Part shown: positions 1 through 10,953 of the stretch, one piece after another
How the letters are laid out: the number at the start of each line of letters is the position of its first letter
How positions within the stretch are numbered: the stretch's first letter is position 1
Origin: Cervus elaphus
Taxonomy: Eukaryota > Chordata > Mammalia > Artiodactyla > Cervidae
NCBI RefSeq assembly: GCF_910594005.1
Contig: NC_057848.1
Location: forward strand, 139,572,155 to 139,636,154
Direction: 5' to 3'
Length of the DNA stretch: 64,000 bases
The notes under the pieces: generated by a model
What the model saw: the letters and a program-made list of their open reading frames with translations, nothing else
Told to the model about the DNA's origin: nothing
Database searches by the model: none
Made by a program: the position numbers and the translations under genes

Positions 1-47
1 GGGTCGCAGAGAGTCAGAAATGTCTGAGTGACTGAACTGAACTGAAT
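1..47 (+). mobile_element. BovB LINE 3' tip (cut by window edge)
   Basis: The window opens with the end of a BovB or BovB-derived element: a 'gggtcgcagagagtcag' block followed by the tgaac-repeat tail typical of BovB 3' ends. The same ending is seen at 36481-36497 and 58801-58822. The rest of the element lies outside the window. A Bov-tA SINE with a BovB-like tail is an alternative. Confidence 0.75.
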
Positions 48-1311
48 GTTACAAGATCACATTTTTTTCAGAGCTCTCATTATTATGTTTTTGAAGAGAA
101 TTCCAGGCACAAATAAAATATAAGAATGCATATTTAAAATCACAATTTGAATGGAAGTTCTCCATGGTAACTCTATGGTTAACCTTCTTATGTAATCAAA
201 AATGTAATAGCATGACCCTGTCTCAACAAAAAATCCTAGGTCTGGTCTCTAGATTGACCCAGCAAGGTAACACTGGGAAATAATAAAAGCTTAAAAAAAA
301 ATTGCCCATAAACTGACTGGATTCCTTTCACTGCTTTTAAAAAACATTCATGTTCTTCTCTTTTTACGTACACGGTAATAGTTCAATTCTTCACTGATAC
401 TTAAGTTATGTGTGAACATATAATTTATTCGGCCAAAAACATATGAGAAGTGCTATACAGTATTTTGCAAGTTTAAGTGCCACTGGGTAATTTGTCCAGA
501 TTCCTTTCCTCAGCTGTAATGATTTTTGAAGTAAATGTAGAAATTGAGTCACCCTCAGCATGGGTCTCTGACTGTACCTTCTCCATGTATAATAGACATG
601 TCATAGGAGCAAGAAGTCAATTATTATGCAAATCTACAGATTTTGGAGGTTGGTTGCTACTGCACCATAATGTATCTCAAAAGAATATATTTCCTCTTCT
701 CAAATGAGCCTTATGGTATTAAAAGTATCTTTCAGGTGTTGCTAAACATATAAGCCTTTATTTTAAAGTCTCTTTCTATAACCTGTTCTTTGTAAGCAAT
801 GGATACATAGAAAAAAAATTAAATGGCATGGGTGGTAGACTTTGTATTCATCACACATTTTACTTTGTGAGAATATTAAGCAGTAGCATAAGCAAGAGCA
901 GTTAACAAATTCTTATTCTAATTAATCCCAAAAGAACTGGCTGGCAAAGATCAGTATAAAAGACTGGTTTTAGCCACAGTTTTAAAATTGATCTATGGAT
1001 CAACTGTGCTCGGAAATGAATCCTTTGAAAATTACTTCTTCCACTGATAGGATTTGCTGTTCTTACCAGCAATGTTGAGTTATGTACCCAAGCAACAGAT
1101 ATATACTAGATGGCACTCCAGGCATTCTTTGTAGTCCTGGAAAATATAGTGATTAACAGGTCAGATCTGTTCCTCAAATAGCCCACCATCAAGTAGAAAA
1201 AAAATTTACACTAATATTTGCAGTTGTACAAAGCAGGATGCACTTGGTATCATATATGAAAACACTGCTCTATGAGTTGATAGAAGACTATCACTATTTA
1301 GATCTGATAGA
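48..1311. other. Unassigned AT-rich DNA
   Basis: No gene or recognisable repeat was seen. The only reading frames are short and have no family resemblance or composition that suggests coding. Confidence 0.5.
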
Positions 1312-1512
1312 GTAGCTGTCCCCAACATTTTTGGCACCAGTGACCAGTTTCATGGAAGACAATTTTTCCACAGATATGGAGGTGGGGCTGTGGGGGTTGG
1401 TTTGGGGATAACTCAGGCACATTACATCTACTGTGCACTTTATTTCTATTACTGTTACACCAGCTCCAGCTCAGATCATCAGGCACTAGATCCCAGAAGC
1501 TGGGGACCCTTG
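1312..1512 (+). mobile_element. hAT-type non-autonomous DNA transposon fossil
   Basis: About 200 bp bounded by imperfect terminal inverted repeats: the left end has 'agctgtccccaac' and the right end 'agctggggaccct', which are near reverse complements. The interior, with 'ttggcaccagtgaccagtttc' near the left end and 'cagatcatcaggcactaga' near the right, matches a common old mammalian MER-class element. It has no coding capacity. The exact subfamily is not claimed. Confidence 0.6.
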
Positions 1513-2479
1513 TGATAAGAGAATTTCATGGAAGAAGAGAGGACATTTAAGGAGAATTATGAGGTACTAAGCCTTTTTCTCACATATATACTGTACTGCT
1601 CTGTGGCTTTTATTTATCTCATACAAACAGGGCTCTGAGAAATGAATAAGCTCTTGATAGTCTGAGCCTAGAGAAGGGAAAGAAGTTCCCTATAAGGAAA
1701 GAATGCATGGAAAGAGGGGATGGCAGAAGCACTGGGGACAGCCAAAGGGAAGCATGAGCCTTATGAATGTGCATATGAACCACAGGGTCGATATAGAAGA
1801 GTGTTAATGAAGGTTGAAAAGGTATTAAAGTATTCATCATTCTGCACTGTAATTACTTTTTGCAGGCCTACGTTTTACGGTGGACTGTGTGGTACACAAA
1901 CTTAGGGGCTTCAGCATTTAGGCTTATATCCCAGAGTAATTTGATCCAGAATACAATATCCAAGTGAAAGAAGTTTCCTCATGGAAATATTTTTGTGGGT
2001 TCTGATCCTCACTAAAAGCTCACCAAAAGCTGGATTCTGGAGAGTCACAATTTTAAAATATTTCATTCTACTTCACTGAGTTAGTAATGTGAATGAGGCA
2101 AGTCTCTAAATTAACCAGAGCAAATCACAAGCAAGTGTATATACTCAATGGTAAGCTGCCTTGATCTTGTTGCTCTAGATCAGAGTTACATTTTTTTTTT
2201 TTAAGCCATCAGCCTCTTTGGCAGTTTGATGAAGCCTCTGCTTCTTCATAGAATAGGATGTTTAAAATACAAAAAATAAGATGCAAGAACTATGGAAAAA
2301 ACTATTTGAATACATTTTTCAAAGTGTAAAAAAACATTATGTTAAATGTAGACTTCATTAACACAATGAATAATAACATCTAATGGTGGATCTAATGACT
2401 GCCATACTTTAAAGCAGTGATTATTATAAAATATTTATATATATATATAATATATTTTATATTATATAAAAATATTAAA
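1513..2479. other. Unassigned DNA
   Basis: No gene was recognised. The stretch holds a short T-run near 2190 and an AT-rich tract at about 2430-2475 just before the L1 insertion. Confidence 0.5.
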
Positions 2480-3970
2480 TACAGAAATATAGATCAATGG
2501 AACACAATAGAAAACCCAGAGATAAATCCACATACCTATGGACACCTTATCTTCGACAAAGGAAGCAAGAATATACATTGGAAAAAAGACAATCTCTTTA
2601 ACAAGTGGTGCTGGGAAAACCGGTCAACCACTTGTAAAAGAATGACACTAGAACACTTTCTAACACCATACACAAAAATAAACTCAAAATGGATTAAAGA
2701 TCTAAACGTAAGACCAGAAACTATAAAACTCCTAGAGGAAAACATAGGCAAAACACTCTCTGACATAAATCACAGCAGGATCCTCTATGACCCACCTCCC
2801 AGAATATTGGAAATAAAAGCAAAAATAAACAAATGGGACCTAATGAAACTTAAAAGCTTTTGCACAATGAAGGCAACTATAAGCAAGGTGAAAAGACAGC
2901 TTTCAGAATGGGAGAAAATAATAGCAAACGAAGCAACTGACAAAGAATTAACCTCAAAAATATACAAGCAACTCCTGCAGCTCAATTCCAGAAAAAGAAA
3001 TGACCCAATCAAAAAAATGGGCCAAAGAACCAAACAAACATTTCTCCAAAGAAGACATACAGATAGCTAACAAACACATGAAAAGATGCTCAACATCACT
3101 CATTATCAGAGAAATGCAGATCAAAACCACAGTGAGGTACCACTTTACACCAGTCAGAATGGCTGCTATCCAAAAGTCTATGAGCAATCAATGCTGGAGA
3201 GGGTGTGGAGAAAAGGGAACCCTCTTACACTGTTGGTGGGAATGCAAACTAGTACAGCCACTATGGAAAACAGTGTGGAGATTTCTTAAAAAACTGGAAA
3301 TAGAACTGCCATATGACCCAGCAATCCCACTCCTGGGCATACACACTGAGGAAATCAGAAGTGAAAGAGAAACGTGCACCCCAATGTTCATCGCAGCACT
3401 GTTTATAATAGCCAGGACATGGAAGCAACCTAGATGCCCATCAGCAGACGAATGGATAAGGAAGCTGTGGTACATATACACCATGGAATATTACTCAGCC
3501 ATTAAAAAGAATTCATTTGAATCAGTTCTACTGAGATGGATGAAACTGGAGCCCATTATACAGAGTGAAGTAAGCCAGAAAGATAAAGACCAATATAGTA
3601 TACTAACGCATATATATGGAATTTAGAAAGATGGTAACAATAACCCTATATGCGAGACAGCCAAAGAGACACAGATGTATAGAGCAGTCTTTTGGACTCT
3701 GTGGGAGAGGGCGAGGGTGGGATGATTTGGGAGAATGGCATTGAAACATGTATATTATCATATGTGAAACATATCACCAGTCCAGGTTCGATGCATGAGA
3801 CAGGGTGATCGGGGCTGGTGAACTGGGATGACCCAGAGGGATGGGATGGGGAGGGAGGTGGGAGGGCGGTTCAGGATGGGGAACACATGTACACCCATGG
3901 CTGATTCATGTCAATGTATGGCAGAACCACTACAATACTGTAAAGTAATTAGTCTCCAATTAAAATAAAA
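2480..3970 (+). mobile_element. Young ruminant L1, 5'-truncated, sense
   Basis: This is the 3' 1.5 kb of an L1. It holds the C-terminal part of ORF2 (to the stop at 3624-3626), a G-rich 3'UTR with the ruminant-L1 purine tract at about 3700-3870, and an A-rich tail at about 3955-3970. Truncation falls inside ORF2, as is usual for L1. The sequence is close to the second L1 of the nest at 57341-58245, so both belong to the same young subfamily. No convincing TSD was found because both flanks are AT-rich. Confidence 0.9.
2482..3626 (+). pseudogene. L1 ORF2 C-terminal region with one frameshift
   Basis: The region encodes the part of ORF2p downstream of the reverse transcriptase core, including the Cys-containing C-terminal segment (the '[19 protein letters not shown]' run near 3190-3250). 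The frame is open from before 2480 to about 3017 and then continues one frame over to the stop at 3624-3626. The shift lies at an A7 run (3011-3017): upstream the frame reads NDPIKK, and after it the other frame reads [15 protein letters not shown], the expected continuation. One extra A explains it. Apart from this the reading frame is uninterrupted, which fits a recent insertion. The endonuclease and RT catalytic residues are missing because of 5' truncation, so the copy cannot move on its own. Confidence 0.85.
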
Positions 3971-6299
3971 TAAATTCATATTAAAAATTAATTTAAAAAT
4001 TAAATTTAAGTTTAATTATTTAAAAATATTCAATGTTTTAAAATTGAAATATTTATATATTAAATATATAATAAAAATTATATATACACATATATAAAAT
4101 ATATAAAACTATAAGTTATTTATCACAATATTTCTATAACAGAAATGTGATGTAAACATTTGTAATTCTTTGGTGGCCAAGTGATAGGGACAACTAGTAA
4201 TAATGCGGTTTGGGAATGCTATAATGCAATTAAAAGCCAATTAAAAATAAAGTTGGAATTTCACATATCCACTCTGTTCTTAGACCCCAGGTTAGGGCCT
4301 CTTGCTTAAGATACTCCTCAATTTCCTAGAGGTAAAGAAGTAAAAAATGCAGCAGATATCTCATTTTTATTGCCCTCTAGATGACCACTTGTCTCTTTTT
4401 CAAACTCCTTGACACATAAAAGTGGGATGAATCTAAAACTTGATCTCGTATCACTTTATGAAGGTGTTTTCATTTTCATCTTCTGAGTACATATGATACT
4501 AGTTTTATAAACAAAATAGGTTCATTACTGACATTCTAGACTCACGAACATTAATCAGGTAAAAACAGAATTTGCCCAAGACAAACTATTTTATTAAATT
4601 TTTTTTCTGGCATCTCTAAAGTAATGCTAATGATAATAATTAGCTTTATAAACAAGTAAATACAAATTCTTAGGTTCTCAAAGATTTTAACCTGTTTTTG
4701 CTATGAAGAGTACAGTTAATTCTGTTTCCTGGGTTTGAGAGGCTCCTTTGGAGATGAAGCAATTTGTTGACTTATTCAAAAAGCCACTTTCATTAGCTGC
4801 TTGCCAAAAAAAAATAGGAAAAGTAATGGCGATAAAGCTTAAGTTAGTCTGTTTTTCTAATCACCAGGATAAAAAGATGGAAGGAATGGAGATTGCAAGT
4901 GCTGAACATACGGAGGTTTGGAGATTTCATTAGTTTCCTGTGGCCACTTAGCAAATTATCTGCAGCAGGGATTGTTGGCCTGGACCCATACAGGTAGCCT
5001 GTCCTTGTAGACCAGGCTATTTCACAGGATGGCAATTTGGTTCTAAAGTCAAGTAAGCTAAAAAGATAAAAGATTAGGCAGAAGTTCTATAATGAAAATG
5101 TTTGTAATAAAATTTCCTGATCTCATATCAGAAATCACAGTGCTTCACTTCTGCTGCAGTCTAGCATACTATTTGTCGCTAAAGCTGGCCCAGCATATCA
5201 CCACATTCAACGGAGTATTAGAGAAATTGTGGCTATATTTTCAAACCACTACAAAGATGTGTATGTGTATGTTGAGACATAGAACAGCCCTTTATTTCCA
5301 ATTCAAATTTCCCATTACATCTTGTACTATGAATTATTATAGTCCATAAAAATTTTTGAAGATTCATAGGTGACTCCTTCGCTATGTATTTAACTGGCTA
5401 ATTTTTAACCACAGTCAAGTTCTTCTTGTAATGAAATTCCTTAATAGAGGGTACCCATTATGAATTTTTTAAAAAGGCTGGGCTGTGGGTCACCCATACT
5501 TTCATTAACAAATGTATGTATCATCTTTTAATCTTGTGTGCTAATGCTCTGAGCAATTTTATTGATCCCCAGATGTTCATCACTAATTGAAACAGCTGCT
5601 TTATTTAAATAGCACTTACAAAATGATATCTGGACAAGCTCTGCTTCATGTTTTAGCAGAAGTGAAGTCTTGTTTCATGAGAGAGTTCATCCACTCCATA
5701 CACATTCTTTACCTGGAAGTGAAAGGGATTTCAAGCCAGAAGCTCCACTTTCTTCCCTTTGACATCCACATGTGCCCCTGTGGTAAGAGCAATGAAGATG
5801 TGAGAACAAAATTGTGGTCAGTACTTTCAGCATGGGCTGTCACCTTAATGGATTAACTAGTACAAGTAACTTGAGGCAGCAGGAAGTTTTGGGAAGTGTG
5901 GGATGATACCTTGAGACCAACAGTATCCTCAAGGAGAAGTAGCTCCAGAAGCCCGCAGGTGAAAGCCGTAATTCAGATAGTATGTCTGCATTTCCATTTC
6001 CATGAATCTCAAGAGACAAGAAGTCAGTAGACTTGATTGTCCCTCCTTGGTTCAGTTATAGTATTTAAGACGGCTAACAACAGAGTTGAGGGTGATACAG
6101 AGATACCAATGACTGAAAAGCTCAATCTCCTCCATACCTCATTGCAACCTCTATTTCTGACTGATCCTGCCTCCTTTTACATTATTTTTTTTGAGATTTA
6201 TTGAGATAGTATTGGTACCATATGTAATTTAAAGGTGTATAATATGATAATTAGTTAAGGACATCAAAATAGTTATTACAACAATATTTCATATGTTCA
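3971..6299. other. Unassigned DNA, AT-rich at the left
   Basis: 3971-4140 is very AT-rich and repetitive in composition. The rest contains no recognised gene. A stretch at about 6180-6290 resembles an old L1M 3' region ('ttgagatagtattggtaccat'), but it is too diverged for firm assignment. Confidence 0.4.
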
Positions 6300-6885
6300 A
6301 AAAACAAGAAGGATTAACTGGTTCGAGAGACAGAAGACATAAAAAGACCCAAAATGAACCTGGAGAGGTAAAAACTAGAATGTCTGAGATAAAAATATAC
6401 ACTGGATTGGAATAATGAAATAATAAACATCAGTGAACTTATGTATGTGAAGAAAAATCACAATGTATTTTTACAGTATATCTATATATATAAAATAATT
6501 AGCTTTAAAATAATATATTTCCTGGAGAAGGGGGTGGCTACTCCACTATTCTTGCCTGGTGAAGTCCAGGGATACTAGATGTTAAATGAGTTTACCTTTG
6601 AGGAAGAAGTAGAATTTTTTAGTTATAAAGAGGGAAAATTGTGATTTCTTACTATTGTTAGGATTTCCTGCAACAAAATATGCACAGTAACTGTAGTAAT
6701 TAAAATATTTGATTAAACCTAATGCCAGAAAGAGTAGCTGTGCTTTAGCCACAAAAAGTGATTGATAAATTATATAACAGACTGCATCTGAAGCTTAATA
6801 AGAAAGCTTAATATGATAAAAATTTATTTCTCCCTATGAATCGGTAGACATTCTATGCTAACAGGAAACAAAGGGGTTCAGGCTG
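6300..6885 (+). repeat. Paralogous block, copy 1
   Basis: This block is homologous to 26870-27870 over most of its length. Shared landmarks include 'tatgtatgtgaa', 'gatgttaaatg', 'acctttgaggaag', 'gtagacattct' and many intervening words in the same order. The left part resembles an old L1 5' region; the right part (6576-6885) is not recognised as L1. It lacks the two CHR SINEs present in copy 2 and carries a SINE fragment (6522-6575) that copy 2 lacks. It could be a segmental duplication or two copies of one old repeat. Confidence 0.6.
6522..6575 (+). mobile_element. Bov-A SINE internal fragment
   Basis: These 54 bp resemble the inside of the Bov-A part of a SINE ('ctggagaag', 'actccactattcttgcctgg'). 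There is no head or tail. Copy 2 of the block reads straight from 'tttc' into 'agatgttaaatg' at the same point, so the fragment was inserted after the copies diverged. Confidence 0.6.
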
Positions 6886-7181
6886 TTCCCTTCTTGTAGG
6901 TCTGTGAATCAATACATGATTTCCATGTTTACTGATGGATGCAAGAAAAAAACATGCAAGTGGTAAACTGAAGAGCAAATGCTTTGGCCTGGAAATGACA
7001 AATACTGCTTCTGCTCACAGATCAATGGCAAGGGTTAGTCAAATGCCCTTTCTAACCACAAGTGCACTTGGGAACACAGTCTCTCCATGAGCCCAGAAAG
7101 GAAAGGAAGATAAGATGTGGACGGCCACTTGTAGTTTTCCCCCAAAACTGTTACGAAGTTAGTGCTCAATATACCGTGACT

Positions 7182-8098
7182 AGTAGAATTTTTTCCACAG
7201 TGTGTTGTGATCCACACAGTCAGAGGCTTTGGCGTAGTCAATAAAGCAGAAGTAGATGTTTTCCTGAAACTCTCTTGCTTTTTCGATGATTTGAGCTATT
7301 TCAAATCCTAAAAGATGATGCTGTGAAGGTGCTGCACTCAATATGCCAGCAAATTTGGAAAACTCAGCAATGGCCACAGGACTGGAAAAGGTCAGTTTTC
7401 ATTCCAATCCCAAAGAAAGGCAATGACAAAGAATGTTTAAACTACCACACAATTGTACTCATCCCACACACTAGCAAAGTAATGCTCAAAATTCTCCAAG
7501 CCAGGCTTCAACAGTACACGAACCATGAACTTCCAGATGTTCAAGCTGGATTTAGAAAAGGCAGAGGAACCAGAGATCAAATTGTCAACATCCAAAAGCA
7601 AAGACACTACTTTGTCAACAAAAATCCATCTAGTCAAAGCTATGGTTTTCTCAGTGGTCATGTATGGATGTGAGACTTGGACTATAAAGAAGGACTATAA
7701 AACTGAGTGCCGAAGAATTGATTCTTTTGAACTGTGGTGTTGGAGACAATTCTCAAGGGTCCCTTGGGCTGTAAGGAGATCCAACCAGTCCATCCTAAAG
7801 GAAATCAGTCCTGTACATTCATTGGAAGGACTGATGCTGAAGCTGAAACACCAATACTTTGGCCATCTGATGCGAAGAATTGACCCACTAGAAAAGACCC
7901 TGATGCTGGGAAAGATTGAAGGCAGGAGGAGAAGGGGATGACAGAGGATGAGATGGTTGGATGGCATCACCAACGTGATGGACATGAGTTTGAGTAAGCT
8001 CCGGGAGTTGGTGATGGACAGGGAAGCCTGGCGTGCTGCAGTCCACGGGGTCGCAAAGAGTCGGACACAACTGAGCAACTGAATTGAGTAGAATTTTT
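7182..8098 (+). mobile_element. Rearranged BovB LINE with 12-bp TSD
   Basis: The 12-mer 'agtagaattttt' occurs at 7182-7193 and 8087-8098 and brackets the element, although the left copy partly overlaps BovB-like sequence. Inside are three pieces, judged against the copy at 33367-36497. 7194-7290 is an inverted piece of the RT region (matching about 35228-35335). 7291-7589 is sense (34921-35219). 7590 to about 8086 is sense from about 35869 to the 3' end. About 650 bp is missing between the two sense pieces, and the inverted piece comes from inside that missing stretch. The fragments encode broken parts of RT and the C-terminal region. No working frame remains. Confidence 0.85.
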
Positions 8099-9496
8099 AT
8101 GACAAATCATCCTCTCTATTTCCTGTTAGTGTCTGAGAAGGTCAGATTTCCCTGAAATTCTTTAACTTTTCTGAGGTCCTACTATGTGATACTTACTTCC
8201 AAATATAGGCTCACATCACATTTTCTAAAGGATCTGATAAAATATCAAAAAGAAGATTTTGCCTTCTTCACTCAGTAGTACTTTCCTGCACTGACCTAAA
8301 CCTCAACTGGAAAAATCTTAAGGGATGAGAATTTTCTTCTTTCTGTTGGTTTCTGGTCAAAAATCTGTGAATTTCTGTCACCCTCAAGATGTAGGAGCAT
8401 GGCTAAACACTTTTATACGAAGAAAGGAAGGAAAAGGCACAAGGATAAAATGAGGATTTTCTTTTGGTCACATAGACAAGAGGCAGTAGAACTGTATTGA
8501 AACATTTTTATTTCTGCTAACCAAAGACAGAGTGTTTGTCAATAAACCATTTTTCATCTCTTGGAAGGACTCCGGGGAATTTAAGAAATTAATTCTCACT
8601 AGATGTTTGCTGTGCTGTGATTTCCAAGGTCTTTTACCTCTCCTCAGCTGTCACTTACGAGGGAAGTTTTGGTTATTAACCACATAGGTATGCTCATAAA
8701 TGTATATGTTCAGTAGGCATGCTAAAAAAAACTCATTACAATTATATTACAAATCTTAAAGTGCTTTCAAATTCCCCCCTCCAACTTCAAGGTTATTTCC
8801 CCCAAATTAGTAGATTATTTGACAGATAAGACTATATCACCAGCTGTTTGGGTTAACATTTTGAGAACCTGGAGGAAATGCCCATTGGGTGGCCAGATCT
8901 AAATTTCAATGCCGAAGTTACCTTTTGTATGGAACATGATGTGGGTATCACAGGGGTACAGGCGAGGGAAGCTGGAATGCTCCAAGTCAGGGGGAGGCAG
9001 GTGAATTTTGCCCTGTTTGTTCTACTGGGAGCAGGTGCAGCTTTCAGAGAAGGACTGAAGAGCTGGCCAACAGGTCAGGTTCCAGTTGGAACAACAGGGT
9101 GCACTGGAGAAGACTCAGGGGAAGGACACTGTATTGCAGAGAGAGCAGGAGATGATAAAAATGCCAGCCCCTAGGCAGGCTCAGCTCTCAAGGCATTGGT
9201 AAAAGAAGCTCACAGATAATCCCCAAGCTGTGTGTCTTACTTCAACCTTATTTCTTTAAACCCACTGTAAGTTCCTGGCTCCAACCCTTCTTTCTATATC
9301 CTGAGAGGCATTAAGGAGTGGTGAGAAGAGAAATAACTTGAGGGACAGAAAGTCTGATTCAGGCTAGGAGAATGAAAGAGTGAATTCACAGAAGACATGA
9401 TATGTCCCAAGGACAGCAGTGGATGTCTGGAACCACCGACAGTACTGAACCCTACATTTACTGGGTTTATTCCTTCCTACATATACATACCTATGT
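8099..9496. other. Unassigned DNA
   Basis: No gene or clear repeat was recognised. A 98-codon frame at 8878-9174 has no family resemblance and is judged to be chance. Confidence 0.5.
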
Positions 9497-9716
9497 GTGT
9501 GTGCTCCGTCACTTAGTCATGTCTGACTCTTTGGGACCCCATGGACTGTAGACCACCAGGCTCCTCTGTCCATGGGATTTTCCAAGCAAGAACACTGGAG
9601 TGATTTGCCATTTACTTCTCCAGGGGATCTTTCCGACCCAGGGATCGAACCCATGTCTCTTGAGTCTCCTGCACTGGCAGGAGGATTGTTTACCACTGTG
9701 CCACTTGGGTAGCCTA
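9497..9716 (-). mobile_element. Bov-tA SINE, antisense
   Basis: Read on the minus strand this is a complete Bov-tA: a tRNA-Glu-like head with a B-box ('ggttcgatccc' type; plus strand 'gggatcgaaccc' near 9640-9651) followed by the Bov-A body and the 'gagtcagacatgact' tail block. RNA polymerase III type, non-coding. Confidence 0.9.
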
Positions 9717-9924
9717 CAAACATATACATAAGACATAATTCAATTTATAAATTATGTATAGTAAAACAATATCCAATGTGGCAGCACCACTACACTTCTG
9801 TTTTGGGCCATTATTAGTTACTTGAACATAATCATTGTGAAACCATGACAACTGATCTGATAATTGAGAAGGCTACTAAAGGAATGAGGCAGGATATACT
9901 GGTGTTGACTAAAAAATTAAGTCA

Positions 9925-10300
9925 CAACCTGAAAGTAGAAAGTTATTTTACTTAATGGAAAATGTTAGGACTTCAAGCCCAGGAGACAGCATCTCAGGTA
10001 GCCTTGAGAGACTGCTCCAAGGAGGCAGAGGAAGGAGTCAGGATATACAGAAGTTTGCAACAAAGGGGGCAGGCAGTCTGAACACTAAAGATTACTGCTA
10101 ATTAGGGAAAACCAAATATCTCAAGGAATTTAGCACTCTTCTATGTATGGGAAGATATAAGAGTCCCAAAATTGTTGATGGGTGTTACATCCTTGTTTAT
10201 TGAGGTGGTAGGAGATATTCCATTTCACATTGGACAAAGGGGTGATTCATATCCCAGGCAGGATGAAACAGGATAGCATAAGATTACATCACAGTACTCA
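9925..10300. repeat. Possible ruminant LTR-like repeat
   Basis: The composition and phrases such as 'caagcccaggagacagcatc' and 'ttccatttcacattggac' resemble a ruminant interspersed repeat with LTR-like features. No terminal TG...CA pair, TATA box or TSD could be fixed, so both family and boundaries are uncertain. Confidence 0.3.
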
Positions 10301-10330
10301 GAACTGAGTGCAATTTAAAACTAATGAATT

Positions 10331-10574
10331 GGGACTTCCCTGGTTGTTCAGTGGCTAAGACTCTAAGTTCCCAATGCAGAGGGCCTGGGTTTGACTCCTG
10401 ATCAGGCAACTAGATCCCACATGCTGTAACTAAGAGTTTGCATGCCTCAACTAAAGTGTGCAGCAAAAAGTAAAAGATCCTGAGTACCACAACTAAGACC
10501 CAGCACAGCCATATAAATAAATAAATATTAAAAAAAACACAAAAAAACCCACACATGTTTGCTTTAAAAAAAAT
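10331..10574 (+). mobile_element. CHR-type SINE with 14-bp TSD
   Basis: The element begins 'gggacttccctggttgttcag' (tRNA-like head), has a B-box-like 'gggtttgactcc', then the CHR body and an A-rich tail. It is bracketed by an exact TSD 'aaaactaatgaatt' at 10317-10330 and 10575-10588 (the first g of the head is at the TSD edge). Confidence 0.9.
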
Positions 10575-10592
10575 AAAACTAATGAATTACTT

Positions 10593-10850
10593 CTAAATGA
10601 CCTAATATTGAATAGACAGTCCCCGAAATCTATTGCTTCCTCTGTCTGCCTCAAAGTGTATAGTTAAGTCAATGTCCCACTGAACTTCGCACTGGTGTGA
10701 AACCATTGGATGTATTTAATCCATTTGGGTGTAACATTTTAAAAACAAGTAGTCAACCATGTTTATCAGTTTATGTTATCCCCAGCATTTCTTATATGTT
10801 CATGATATAAAATAGTTGATCAATAAATATTTAATATCCAGGAAAAAAAG
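10593..10850 (+). mobile_element. Retroposed 3'UTR-like sequence with 14-bp TSD
   Basis: A 258-bp sequence is bracketed by an exact direct repeat 'ctaatgaattactt' at 10579-10592 and 10851-10864. It ends with AATAAA (about 10822), about 14 bp of sequence and an A-run ('ggaaaaaaag'). This looks like L1-mediated retroposition of the 3' end of a polyadenylated transcript. The parent RNA was not recognised, and there is no coding frame. Its left TSD was later overlapped by that of the CHR SINE at 10331-10574, so this insertion is the older one. Confidence 0.7.
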
Positions 10851-10884
10851 CTAATGAATTACTTACTTTGAGCATTTTCTACTT

Positions 10885-10953
10885 AATCTTTTTTTTTTGG
10901 ACCATGGTTGACCACAGGTAACTGAAACCATAAATAAGGAGAGATTACTGTCT
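10885..10953 (+). mobile_element. Tigger-like DNA transposon fragment
   Basis: About 70 bp ('catggttgaccacaggtaac' then 'aaataaggagagattactgt') resemble the terminal part of a Tigger-family mariner fossil. The other end is not present. Confidence 0.35.

Noticed and set aside
477..707. 76-codon plus-strand open frame
   Set aside because: No homology, motif or neighbouring gene; random frames of this length are expected in 64 kb.
2480..2500. A clear L1 target-site duplication around 2480 and 3970
   Set aside because: Only low-complexity AT words match; they cannot be told from background.
8878..9174. 98-codon plus-strand open frame
   Set aside because: No recognisable domain or signal; composition is not convincingly coding.
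9497..9716. tRNA-like sequences with A- and B-boxes (also in the other Bov-tA and CHR copies)
   Set aside because: They are tRNA-derived SINE heads joined to SINE bodies; no cloverleaf with a proper acceptor stem is kept, so they are not tRNA genes.
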